Assembly: GCA_007134115.1 (NCBI GenBank)
Contig: SLLK01000298.1
Coordinates: forward strand, 1 to 18,079
DNA: 18,079 nt
Source: Gammaproteobacteria bacterium
GTDB lineage: Bacteria; Pseudomonadota; Gammaproteobacteria; UBA5335; SLRW01
Reading direction: 5' to 3'
Below, in pieces: positions 1-6,721 of this stretch. A program made the translations under genes and the position numbers. Below the pieces are notes generated by a model. It was not told the DNA's origin. It saw nothing but the letters and a program-made list of their open reading frames with translations, and did no database searches. Numbering within the stretch: the stretch's first letter is position 1; every line of letters starts with the position of its first letter.

Positions 1-143
1 TATCTTCCTCTTTGAGAGATGTTTATGACCTGCACTTGATCGATTTCCGGCTCGACCATGCCCAGCTCTTCCCTGGCAAGTTGATCAATCCTGCTGACCG
101 CGCCCAGCTGAGCCGCAGCCATAGCAAGATTCTTGATCTTCAT
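1..143 (-). CDS. Small unrecognised ORF at the window edge, behind a sigma-54 promoter (runs off the left end)
   Basis: The reading frame starts at the ATG at 143-141 and runs leftward for 47 codons to the window edge, where the next codon begins TA and may be a stop. A good ribosome binding site (GAGAGGA, about 8 nt upstream) and a sigma-54 promoter in the right place support translation. The peptide begins MKIKNLAMAAAQLGAVSRID and continues with LAREELGMVEPEIDQVQVIN. It has no membrane segment or family signature I recognise, apart from a faint likeness of LAREELGM to the C-terminal motif of FtsL-like proteins. A second strong ribosome binding site (AAAGAGGAAG, 12-3 on the minus strand) lies at the edge, so another gene probably starts just outside. 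In related bacteria the gene divergent from ubiK is often glnK-amtB, which would fit the nitrogen-type control, but this peptide is not the start of a P-II protein. Confidence 0.45.
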   Translation of the reverse strand, partial: MKIKNLAMAAAQLGAVSRIDQLAREELGMVEPEIDQVQVINISQRGR

Positions 144-201
144 AATGTATTCCTCTCTCGAGTTACGTTGACGGGCGCTGTGCGCCACGCACCCCGAACA
201 G

Positions 202-218
202 AGCATTTCCCGTGCCAA
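202..218 (-). promoter_or_regulatory. Sigma-54 (RpoN) promoter for the leftward unit
   Basis: Read on the minus strand the site is TTGGCACG-GGAA-ATGCT. It has the invariant GG of the -24 element and GC of the -12 element at the required 12-nt interval, against a consensus of YTGGCACG-N4-TTGCW. Only the first base of the TTGC block differs. Transcription would start near 191, giving a 5' leader of about 48 nt before the start codon at 143. Confidence 0.75.
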
Positions 219-313
219 CTTTTATAAAATGAATCAAAAACAACGCTTTGCGTATGCATGCATACCTGAATGAACGCCATATACAGGGGACAGGAGGGGC
301 CATCACGAAATTT

Positions 314-330
314 TGCGCTGTTTTGGTGCG
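314..330. promoter_or_regulatory. NtrC-type enhancer site
   Basis: The 17-bp sequence TGCGCTGTTTTGGTGCG fits the NtrC consensus TGCACC-N5-GGTGCA, with a symmetrical A-to-G change in each half. Its centre lies about 130 bp upstream of the start predicted from the sigma-54 promoter at 202-218, a normal distance for an NtrC enhancer. The right half forms an outward inverted repeat with CGCACCAA at 336-343, so a second, degenerate site may overlap. The assignment rests on motif and position only. Confidence 0.55.
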
Positions 331-447
331 TGCAGCGCACCAATCCTGGCACTCAAGCACCAGCTGGCGAGACATATGGGTGCGTGCACAAAAGAAGGTC
401 ACATTCATGGTCGCCCCACCGCCCCTGTAGAATGGACCGAGGCGCGC

Positions 448-453
448 TATACT
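448..453 (+). promoter_or_regulatory. Possible -10 element for ubiK
   Basis: TATACT is a strong -10 hexamer that places transcription start near 460, 27 nt before ubiK. No convincing -35 hexamer sits 16-18 bp upstream, so the call is tentative. Confidence 0.35.
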
Positions 454-486
454 GACGCACACGCATCCGCCGCGGAGATTGCAGCC

Positions 487-774
487 ATGAACAGCGGGCA
501 GAATCCATTCGATGACATTGCCAACCGCCTGGCAGGCGCCATCCCGCCCGGGCTGGAGCACCTGCGCCGCGACCTGCAGCGCAACTTCCGCGCCATTCTG
601 CACAGCGAGTTCCAGCGCCTCGGGCTGGTCTCACGCGAAGAATTCGAGGTGCAAAGCGCCGTGCTGCGCAACACCCGCGAACAACTCGAAGCGCTGGAGG
701 CCAGGGTGACCCTGCTCGAACAACAGGCAAGCGCCGCACCGGCGCGCGGCAAAAGCAGCAAGAAGAAGGCCTGA
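487..774 (+). CDS. ubiK: UbiK family ubiquinone biosynthesis accessory factor
   Basis: The 95-residue product is the YqiC/BMFP (DUF526) protein now called UbiK. In E. coli it works with UbiJ and the soluble Ubi complex for efficient aerobic ubiquinone synthesis. The sequence shows the family's layout: an N-terminal amphipathic part (FDDIANRLAGAIPPGLEHLR), then a segment with VSREEFEVQ and a leucine- and glutamate-rich coiled coil (about residues 55-84), ending in a lysine-rich tail (KSSKKKA). The start is the ATG preceded by GGAG at 474-477. The frame stays open farther upstream, but that part lacks family similarity. The gene lies divergently from the sigma-54-driven unit and 121 nt before comM, an order common in gammaproteobacteria. 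Confidence 0.93.
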   Translation: MNSGQNPFDDIANRLAGAIPPGLEHLRRDLQRNFRAILHSEFQRLGLVSREEFEVQSAVLRNTREQLEALEARVTLLEQQASAAPARGKSSKKKA

Positions 775-895
775 GCCACTGGCCAGACTGGCAACCGGGA
801 CGGCACGGCATGTAGCCTGTCCAGCGCACGACGAAGACCGAGGATCACCATAAAATACGCCTTGAGGCGTCAGCGAGCAGAGGACAGGGAGGTCC

Positions 896-2404
896 ATGAA
901 ACTGGCTACCGTATACAGCCGCGCCCAACTGGGGCTCGCCGCACCACCGGTCACCGTGGAAGTGCATATCACCGGCGGCCTGCCCTGCCTGTCCATGGTG
1001 GGCCTGCCCGAAGCCGCGGTGCGTGAAAGCAAGGACCGTGTGCGCGCCGCGCTGATCAACAGCGGCTTCGAGTTCCCGCTGGGCCGGATTACCGTCAATC
1101 TGGCCCCGGCCGACTTGCCCAAGGAGGGCGGCCGCTTTGACCTGCCCATCGCCATGGGCATACTCGCCGCTTCCGGGCAGTGCCCCGCCGAACCCCTGCT
1201 GGAATACGAGTTTCTGGGTGAACTGTCGCTGGGCGGATACCTGCGCAAGGTCCGCGGACTGTTGCCCGCTGCACTGGCCCTGCGCCAGGAACAGCGCACC
1301 CTGATCGCCCCCGCCGACGGCGCCGCTGAAGCGGCCCGCGTCCCTTCGGTGAGCGTGCATGGTGCGCCGGACCTGCTCGCCGTGTGCGGCCATGTCGATG
1401 GTCACAAGCCATTACCGGCAACGACTCCGCCCGCAGAAACCACGCGCGGCGCAGCACACCCCGACATGGCCGATGTACGCGGCCAGCACGGGGCGCGCCG
1501 CGCGCTGGAAGTGGCCGCCGCCGGCAGCCATTCTCTGTTGCTCATGGGCCCGCCGGGCACCGGCAAGAGCATGCTGGCCAGGCGGCTGCCGGGCCTGCTG
1601 CCGGCCATGACCGATGACGAGGCGCTGGAAGCGGCGGCGGTCGCCTCCATCGCCGGAAAGGACGCGCGTCACTGGGGTTGTCGGCCTTACCGCAGCCCCC
1701 ACCACACCGCCTCGGCCGTGGCACTGGTGGGCGGCGGTTCGGTACCCCGTCCCGGCGAAATCTCCCTGGCGCACCACGGGGTGCTGTTCCTGGATGAGCT
1801 GCCCGAGTTCGACCGCAAGGTGCTGGAAGTGCTGCGCGAACCGCTGGAAGCCGGCGAGATTCACATCTCCCGGGCGGCGGGACAGGTGCGCTTCCCCGCC
1901 CGGGTGCAGCTGATCGCCGCCATGAATCCCTGCCCCTGCGGCCACCTGGGCGATCCGCGCCGCACCTGTCGCTGCAGCCCTGAGCAGATCCGTCGCTACC
2001 GCGGGCGGCTGTCGGGGCCGCTACTCGATCGCATCGACATGCACGTGGAAGTGCCGCCGCTGCCGCCCGAAGCGCTGAGCGGCGACCCCGACCCGGCACC
2101 CGAGCGCACCGATGTGGTGCGTGAACGCGCCAGGAAGGCGCGCCAATGCCAGCAGCAACGCCAGGGGACCAGCAACGCCGCCCTCACCGGCAGCGACCTG
2201 GAGCGCGTGGCCGCGCCAACCGCTGAAGCCACACAGGTACTGGACACCGCCCTGCGCCGGCTGGGCCTGTCGGCGCGCGCCTACCACCGCATCCTGCGCG
2301 TGGCACGCACCATCGCTGATCTGGATGGCCGCGAACAGGTCGACACCGCCCACATCGGCGAGGCCCTGCAATACCGGCAACTCGATCGCCCGGTAGGCGA
2401 ATAG
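896..2404 (+). CDS. comM: ComM/YifB family AAA+ ATPase (magnesium-chelatase-like)
   Basis: The 502-residue product has the normal length and layout of ComM/YifB, a hexameric helicase that promotes branch migration while incoming single-stranded DNA is integrated during natural transformation. The N-terminal domain (about 1-180) holds the family's VEVHITGGLPCLSMVGLPE and the LAPADLPKEGGRFDLPIA stretch. The AAA+ core has Walker A GPPGTGKS at 218-225, Walker B LFLDE at 297-301 and sensor-1 Asn344. Cysteines 346, 348, 358 and 360 (CPCG...TCRC) resemble a zinc site. The C-terminal Mg-chelatase lid domain (about 395-495) ends at HIGEALQYRQLDR. The start ATG has a strong GGGAGG site just upstream. 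The gene alone does not show that the organism is competent, because yifB is widespread. Confidence 0.96.
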   Translation: MKLATVYSRAQLGLAAPPVTVEVHITGGLPCLSMVGLPEAAVRESKDRVRAALINSGFEFPLGRITVNLAPADLPKEGGRFDLPIAMGILAASGQCPAEPLLEYEFLGELSLGGYLRKVRGLLPAALALRQEQRTLIAPADGAAEAARVPSVSVHGAPDLLAVCGHVDGHKPLPATTPPAETTRGAAHPDMADVRGQHGARRALEVAAAGSHSLLLMGPPGTGKSMLARRLPGLLPAMTDDEALEAAAVASIAGKDARHWGCRPYRSPHHTASAVALVGGGSVPRPGEISLAHHGVLFLDELPEFDRKVLEVLREPLEAGEIHISRAAGQVRFPARVQLIAAMNPCPCGHLGDPRRTCRCSPEQIRRYRGRLSGPLLDRIDMHVEVPPLPPEALSGDPDPAPERTDVVRERARKARQCQQQRQGTSNAALTGSDLERVAAPTAEATQVLDTALRRLGLSARAYHRILRVARTIADLDGREQVDTAHIGEALQYRQLDRPVGE

Positions 2405-2614
2405 AACCCGACTGAAGCTACAAGTTCAAGGCTGGTGGGCTGCTTGCCGTGGTTTCCGCGCCGGGCGAACAATCCCCCGGAAATCACCCTTCGGTGAGTT
2501 CGCTGTGAGCCCTGAGGCGCGTTTTATGGCTGGAGGCTGCTCGCGGGACGGCTGATGTTGATTTTTCGGCGGCCGTCAATAACGCGCTGTCCTGTGTCGG
2601 CATAGCGCCCGGTG

Positions 2615-2620
2615 TATGCT
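2615..2620 (+). promoter_or_regulatory. Possible -10 element giving a leaderless mRNA
   Basis: TATGCT ends 6 nt before the ATG at 2627, which puts the predicted transcription start on the start codon. No ribosome binding site precedes that ATG, which fits leaderless translation. No good -35 element is visible. The rest of the 2405-2614 spacer holds only a short TCACC-CTTC-GGTGA hairpin and no clear terminator. Confidence 0.35.
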
Positions 2621-2626
2621 GCGCGC

Positions 2627-3700
2627 ATGACGACGGTAGATACGCTGATCGCAGGGCAGGGCCTGGCCGGCAGCCTGCTGGCCTGGCATCTGGTCGAGTG
2701 CGGGGCGAGCGTGCTGGTCGTGGATTCCCCGCTGCCGGGGGCGCCGGGAGCAGCGGCAGCCGGCGTGCTCAACCCGATCACCGGACCCCGACTGGTCATG
2801 GGTCGCGAAGTGCCGGAAATGCTGGCCACGGCGGCGCACACCTATGGCGCCATTGAGCGGGCCACAGGCGTGGCCCTTTATCGCCAGATGCCGCTACGCC
2901 GCCTGGTAGCGGGCGACGACGAACTGGCGCGCTGGCGACGGCGGCAAGACGACGCCTTTTACCGTCCCTGGCTGGGCGAACTTTCTCCCGCTGGCAGCCA
3001 TCAGCCACCGCTGGCCGACAACCACGGCAGCTTCCTGATCCACGGCGCGGGTATTGTGGATACAGCGCAGTTGCTGAACAGCCTGCGCAGCTGGCTGATT
3101 GCCGGCGACCGGTTGCGGCACGCCACACTGGATGCCGCCGACGTGAGCGTCGGCGCCGGGAATATACGCTGGCAAGACATCCGGGCGCGCCATCTGGTGT
3201 TCTGTGAAGGCTACCGGGTAACACGGAATCCGTGGTTCAACTGGCTGCCCATCACCCCCTCGCGCGGCGAATCAATGATCGTGCACCTGCCCGGCGCCCC
3301 CGAGAGCGAGGTCATCCACCGCAGGCAGACGCTGGTGCCGCTGGGAGGGGGCCGCTTCCGGCTGGGCGCGACCTGGGGCCGCGGACAAACCAGCCCCGTA
3401 CCGACCACCGCCGGACGGCAACAATTACTGGACGGGCTGTCCCGGCTCCTGCACCCGGTGCCGCCCGCCAGGGTTCTGGCCCATCACGCCGGCGTCCGCC
3501 CCGGGTGCCGCCATGGCCCCCTTTACGGGCTGCACCCGGACGAGCCGGGACTGGCCGTGATGAGCGGTATGGCATCGCGTGGCGCATTGTATGCACCCCT
3601 GATCAGCAGGCGACTGGCCCACGGCCTGCTCACCCATCCCGACACACTGCCGGAGCTTGAATCATGGCGGAGTTCGACACGCCTCGCCCGTCACTCGTAG
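2627..3700 (+). CDS. FAD-dependent oxidoreductase resembling the MnmC oxidase domain
   Basis: The 357-residue protein is a DAO-type flavoenzyme. It has an N-terminal Rossmann motif for FAD (GQGLAG, residues 10-15), then the region around AAAAGVLNPITGPR where other family members place a basic, Gly-rich FAD contact. Near the C-terminus come HHAGVRPGCRHGPLYGLHP and GMASRGALYAPL (residues 314-325). The second block matches the GSRGLCSAPL motif that ends the oxidase half of E. coli MnmC as I remember it, and GATWGRG matches its GASYHRG. MnmC's oxidase half removes the carboxymethyl group from cmnm5(s2)U in tRNA. The next gene overlaps by 37 nt and encodes an MnmM-like methyltransferase, which supports a tRNA role. 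Without a search, another amine or amino-acid oxidase remains possible. The ATG at 2627 was chosen; a GTG at 2612 is the alternative. Confidence 0.8.
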   Translation: MTTVDTLIAGQGLAGSLLAWHLVECGASVLVVDSPLPGAPGAAAAGVLNPITGPRLVMGREVPEMLATAAHTYGAIERATGVALYRQMPLRRLVAGDDELARWRRRQDDAFYRPWLGELSPAGSHQPPLADNHGSFLIHGAGIVDTAQLLNSLRSWLIAGDRLRHATLDAADVSVGAGNIRWQDIRARHLVFCEGYRVTRNPWFNWLPITPSRGESMIVHLPGAPESEVIHRRQTLVPLGGGRFRLGATWGRGQTSPVPTTAGRQQLLDGLSRLLHPVPPARVLAHHAGVRPGCRHGPLYGLHPDEPGLAVMSGMASRGALYAPLISRRLAHGLLTHPDTLPELESWRSSTRLARHS

Positions 3701-4245
3701 ACCTCGCCCACCAGGCCGTGGCCGCTGCGCTGGAGGCGGGCGACATCGTCGTCGACGCCACGGCCGGCAACGGTCACGACACCGCATTTCTCGCCCGGGC
3801 GGTCGATACGGTGCGCCATGTGTATGCCTTCGACGTACAGCAACAGGCGCTCAGCAACACCCGCGCACGTCTGGCCGAGTCCGGACTGGAGGCGCAGGTT
3901 TCGCTGATTCATGGCGGGCACGAAGAACTGGCGCAGCACCTGCCACCCGAGTGTCACAAGCGGATCGGCGCCATCATGTTCAACCTAGGCTATCTGCCCG
4001 GTGCCGACAAATCGCTGACCACACAAACGGAATCCACGCTGGCCGCACTGGAACAGGCCGTGACCCTGCTCAGGCCGGGCGGTGTGATCACTGTACTGGG
4101 CTATACCGGCCATCCCGGCGGCAAAGAGGAAGCTGCAGCGGTCGCGGATTTTGCCGCGCGCTGCCCACCGTCACTGACCATCTGTCGGCAGGGCGGGCCA
4201 CCTCCCGTACCGGAGTTGACCATTTTGCAGCTGAGCCGGCATTGA
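3664..4245 (+). CDS. YtqB/MnmM-family class I SAM-dependent methyltransferase
   Basis: The 193-residue protein has the signature of the 'rRNA methylase' family PF06962: motif I VVDATAGNGHDTAFLA (about 29-44), FNLGYLPG (106-113), and GYTGHPGGKEE (146-156). The Bacillus member YtqB is MnmM, which methylates nm5(s2)U to mnm5(s2)U in tRNA. The start lies inside the preceding oxidase gene (37-nt overlap) and has GGAG about 8 nt upstream, so the two are almost certainly co-expressed. This pairs an enzyme that could make nm5U with one that could methylate it, the two steps of bifunctional MnmC. The family call is strong; the tRNA position and substrate here are inferred. Confidence 0.88.
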   Translation: MAEFDTPRPSLVDLAHQAVAAALEAGDIVVDATAGNGHDTAFLARAVDTVRHVYAFDVQQQALSNTRARLAESGLEAQVSLIHGGHEELAQHLPPECHKRIGAIMFNLGYLPGADKSLTTQTESTLAALEQAVTLLRPGGVITVLGYTGHPGGKEEAAAVADFAARCPPSLTICRQGGPPPVPELTILQLSRH

Positions 4246-4261
4246 ACCCGGGCCCGGGCGG

Positions 4262-4660
4262 TCAAACCCCTGCCCTGGCCCGGTACACCAGCCATAAACC
4301 GAGGAAATAAGCCGCCATCAGCACGCCCAGGAACAGGTGCGCCAGCACCTCCGGAGGGCGGCCGGCGGGCAACAGGACGATGGCGGCGAAGTAAGCCCCG
4401 TGCGCCGCGATCCCGCCGATCAGCAACGCCGGCACGGGCCAGTGCTGACCGCCGCGCAGTGGCACCAGAATCAGGGCCAGCAAAGTGGCATTGAGCCCGA
4501 TAATCCAGAACAGCGATTGCAGGGTATGAAAGCGCGCGTGGGTGGGCCAGGAGGGGTCAAAAACGTGCTCGGTCTGGGCCACCGTATAGGCAATGATATG
4601 CACCACGGTGGCGAAGATCAGCAGATAGATGCCCAGTTCAAAGCGGGTATTCTGCTGCAT
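4262..4660 (-). CDS. Small four-helix membrane protein, function unknown
   Basis: The 132-residue product has four predicted membrane helices at about residues 9-28, 46-66, 76-98 and 107-127. The first loop contains WPTHARFHTLQ. A similar WP-HARFH motif occurs in other small uncharacterised membrane proteins, but I cannot assign a function. The start is the ATG at 4660-4658, because AGGAG lies 8 nt upstream; an in-frame TTG two codons earlier is less likely. It converges on the methyltransferase gene with only a 16-nt gap and lies downstream of the PhzF gene on the same strand, separated by a hairpin. Confidence 0.8.
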   Translation of the reverse strand: MQQNTRFELGIYLLIFATVVHIIAYTVAQTEHVFDPSWPTHARFHTLQSLFWIIGLNATLLALILVPLRGGQHWPVPALLIGGIAAHGAYFAAIVLLPAGRPPEVLAHLFLGVLMAAYFLGLWLVYRARAGV

Positions 4661-4705
4661 AGCCAAAGCTCCTTTTGTCTATGAGACGACCCGAACCAGT
4701 CTACT

Positions 4706-4741
4706 CCTTCACAACGGCGGCGGAACCCCCGTCGTGAAAGG
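4706..4741 (-). terminator. Hairpin after the PhzF gene (possible attenuator or weak terminator)
   Basis: Immediately after the PhzF stop codon the minus-strand RNA can form a stem of about 12 bp (CCUUUCACGACGG with CCGUUGUGAAGG, one bulge and one G-U pair) around a G/C-rich loop. No U-tract follows, so it is not a standard intrinsic terminator. It may slow read-through into the membrane-protein gene or protect mRNA. Confidence 0.4.
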
Positions 4742-4742
4742 A

Positions 4743-5528
4743 TCATTCGCCTGTATCAATCTCGCCCGTCATGAAAGTCACCGCATGCCCCGAGAGCACC
4801 ACACGTTCACCCGTCAGGCGGCAATGCACATCGCCGCCGCGCGGCGACACCTGGCGCGCCCGAAGCTGCTGCCGGCCCAGCCGTTCCGCCCAGTATGGCG
4901 CCAGCGCACAATGCGCGGATCCGGTCACCGGATCTTCGTCTATACCGTAATTGGGCGCGAAGAAGCGGCTGACAAAATCCACCGCCCGGCCGGGCGCAGT
5001 GACGATCACCCCGCGTCGATCCAGCGCACCTAACCGGACCAGATCGGGCGCCAGAGCACGCACCGTGTCTTCGCTGTCAAACACAGCCATATAATCGGTC
5101 GCGGCAAACACCCGTTCGGGACGCCGGCCCAGCCCCTCGATCAGTGCCTGCGGCGGCGTGCACGGCCCGCAGGGAACCGCAGGAAAGTCCATCGCCAGTC
5201 GGTCGCCGTCACGTTCCACCCGCAGTTCGCCGCTACGCGTGGCAAAAGAGATGATCTCGCCCGGGTAGCCGAGAATTCCGAACAGCACATGGGCGGCAGC
5301 CAGCGTGGCGTGTCCGCACAGGTCCACCTCACGCACCGGGGTAAACCAGCGCAACTCGAAGCCGTCGTCGACGGGGACAAAAAAGGCCGTCTCGGCCAGG
5401 TTGTTCTCGCTGGCAATAGCCTGCATGAGCGCCTCGTCCAGCCACGCCTCCAGCGGGCACACCGCAGCCGGGTTGCCCTCGAACACACGCTGCGCAAAGG
5501 CATCCACCTGATACTGCCGAATCTTCAT
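4743..5528 (-). CDS. PhzF family isomerase/epimerase-like protein
   Basis: The 261-residue protein carries the PhzF fold signatures: the opening VDAFAQRVFEGNPAAVC, the catalytic glutamate in NNLAETAFF (Glu46, equivalent to Glu45 of PhzF), FTPVREVDLCGHATLAAAHVL, and the second-half DEDPVTGSAHCALAPYW. Family members isomerise or epimerise small carboxylic acids; PhzF itself acts in phenazine synthesis. No other phenazine gene is present, so that product is not implied. The start codon overlaps the stop of the DJ-1-family gene by four bases (ATGA), which indicates translational coupling. The substrate is unknown. Confidence 0.92.
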   Translation of the reverse strand: MKIRQYQVDAFAQRVFEGNPAAVCPLEAWLDEALMQAIASENNLAETAFFVPVDDGFELRWFTPVREVDLCGHATLAAAHVLFGILGYPGEIISFATRSGELRVERDGDRLAMDFPAVPCGPCTPPQALIEGLGRRPERVFAATDYMAVFDSEDTVRALAPDLVRLGALDRRGVIVTAPGRAVDFVSRFFAPNYGIDEDPVTGSAHCALAPYWAERLGRQQLRARQVSPRGGDVHCRLTGERVVLSGHAVTFMTGEIDTGE

Positions 5529-6139
5529 GCCTGTTCACCCGCCCGTGGTTCATGCCCGGCAAGCGCCAGTTGACGGGCGGTGGCCGTTGCCAGGGCCCCT
5601 TTCGTCAAGCGTCCCACCAGGTGCAGGCTCATATCCATGCCCGCGGCAATGCCCGCGGAACTCACCACGGTGCCATGGTCAATCCAGCGCCGCTCCGGCA
5701 TCACCAATATGGCCGGAAACATCGCCTGCAGCTGCGCCGCATCCTCATGGTGGGTGGTTGCGGCAAGGCCGTCCAGCAAGCCGGTCCGCGCGACCAGAAA
5801 AACGCCGGTGCAGACCGAGGCAACGATGCTGCCGGCCGCATGCTGCGCCGCGATCCACCGGCTCACCTCCGGACACTCCAGCTCTGCCTCGATGACGCCG
5901 CCGGGCACCACCAGCACGTCCATGGCGGGATGCTCGGCCAACACGTAATCCGGCTGCACCACCAGTCCGGCGCGGGCGCGCACCGGGCCCGGCTTACGCG
6001 CTACCGTGAACACCCTGAACAAGGGCGCCGCACCCTGACGCCGGCCGACCCGGTCGGCTGCGCTGAACACCTCGTAGGGACCGGCAAAATCCAGCACTTC
6101 CACATCGGGAAACAGATATATACCCACAGAAATTGTCAT
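5525..6139 (-). CDS. DJ-1/PfpI family protein (isonitrile hydratase-like)
   Basis: The 204-residue product is a single glutamine-amidotransferase-like domain of the DJ-1/PfpI superfamily. It begins MTISVGIYLFPDVEVLDFAG, with the conserved acidic residue Asp17. The nucleophile elbow is ASVCTGVFLVA (Cys110), followed by TTHHEDAAQLQAMFP, as in isonitrile hydratases and the N-terminal domains of GlxA-type regulators. There is no helix-turn-helix extension, so it is an enzyme-like or chaperone-like protein rather than a regulator. The frame is open for 20 more codons upstream, but that part covers the predicted promoter, so the ATG at 6139 is preferred. It heads an operon with the PhzF gene. Confidence 0.87.
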   Translation of the reverse strand: MTISVGIYLFPDVEVLDFAGPYEVFSAADRVGRRQGAAPLFRVFTVARKPGPVRARAGLVVQPDYVLAEHPAMDVLVVPGGVIEAELECPEVSRWIAAQHAAGSIVASVCTGVFLVARTGLLDGLAATTHHEDAAQLQAMFPAILVMPERRWIDHGTVVSSAGIAAGMDMSLHLVGRLTKGALATATARQLALAGHEPRAGEQA

Positions 6140-6173
6140 GCCGCACCCGTCCTGAGCACCATCACCCGGACCA

Positions 6174-6182
6174 ATCATAGCA
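6174..6182 (-). promoter_or_regulatory. Extended -10 promoter for the DJ-1/PhzF operon
   Basis: The minus strand reads TGC-TATGAT, an extended -10 element. It would start transcription near 6167, about 28 nt before the start codon at 6139. The -35 region is weak, as is usual with an extended -10. Confidence 0.5.
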
Positions 6183-6203
6183 GGGGGTACGCGCGGCACA
6201 CCC

Positions 6204-6233
6204 TTGAAACCGGGCGTTTTACCTGATTATGCT
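6204..6233 (+). promoter_or_regulatory. Sigma-70 promoter for the small anchored protein
   Basis: TTGAAA (6204-6209) and TATGCT (6228-6233) are spaced 18 bp apart. Transcription would start near 6240. This rules out the ATG at 6229 as a start and supports the ATG at 6295. It lies back to back with the promoter at 6174-6182. Confidence 0.55.
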
Positions 6234-6262
6234 GAAAGAAGGTCCAGCGCACAGGGAGAGGT

Positions 6263-6298
6263 GTGGCAGGCGCAAGGCCGCCACTGAACAGTGCATGA
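6263..6298 (+). CDS. Possible 11-codon leader ORF coupled to the next gene
   Basis: A GTG preceded by GGGAGAGG (6254-6261) opens an 11-codon frame ending in a TGA that overlaps the next gene's ATG as ATGA. The main gene has no clear ribosome binding site of its own, so translation may be coupled to this leader. The spacing of the ribosome binding site is short and the ORF is tiny, so it may be chance. Confidence 0.3.
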   Translation: MAGARPPLNSA

Positions 6299-6714
6299 GT
6301 GAATCGTCCTTGCCCATCGATCCGCGACTGCCCACAACCCTGGGCGGGCTCGCCGTCTTTATTGTTGTTTTCAGCTACGGCATGTTCATCCAGAACATGA
6401 CGCCGGCGACCAGCCTTGCCGGCTGGTTCGACGACGACGGCACGGCGCTGTATTGCTATGCCAGACTGGATACCCGGTTCGGCCTCCGGGACATGATATT
6501 CGGCGAACGGGTACGGGACCCCGACGATGTCGCGTTTAATTGTAGTCACCACTGGGGCGACCTGCACCGCTACCCCAACATCGCACCACACCACGAGGGC
6601 CACCTGGGCTTCACCGAGGTCACCATGGAGCCGGTGTTCGGCGAGCCGGGCTGCGTGGAACTCAGCGGCGACCTGTGGCGCCTGCGCGAATGCTCTGCAC
6701 CCGGTTGGGAGTAA
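6295..6714 (+). CDS. Small membrane-anchored protein, function unknown
   Basis: The 139-residue product has one predicted membrane helix near the N-terminus (LGGLAVFIVVFSYGMFI, about 16-34). A polar domain of about 105 residues follows, rich in Asp, His and aromatic residues (CSHHWGDLHRYPNIAPHHEG). Three cysteines in the C-terminal part may matter. I recognise no family. The start is chosen because the promoter at 6204-6233 places the transcript start downstream of the earlier ATG at 6229. It converges on typA with a 7-nt gap and lies divergently from the DJ-1/PhzF operon. Confidence 0.7.
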   Translation: MSESSLPIDPRLPTTLGGLAVFIVVFSYGMFIQNMTPATSLAGWFDDDGTALYCYARLDTRFGLRDMIFGERVRDPDDVAFNCSHHWGDLHRYPNIAPHHEGHLGFTEVTMEPVFGEPGCVELSGDLWRLRECSAPGWE

Positions 6715-6721
6715 GCCGGGG

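Noticed and set aside
353..851. Minus-strand open frames across ubiK
   Set aside because: They overlap a recognised family gene and give Arg/Cys/Ser-rich products typical of shadows.
4743..5528. Phenazine biosynthesis cluster
   Set aside because: Only the PhzF-family fold is present, with no phzA, B, D, E or G. The family is mostly unrelated to phenazines.
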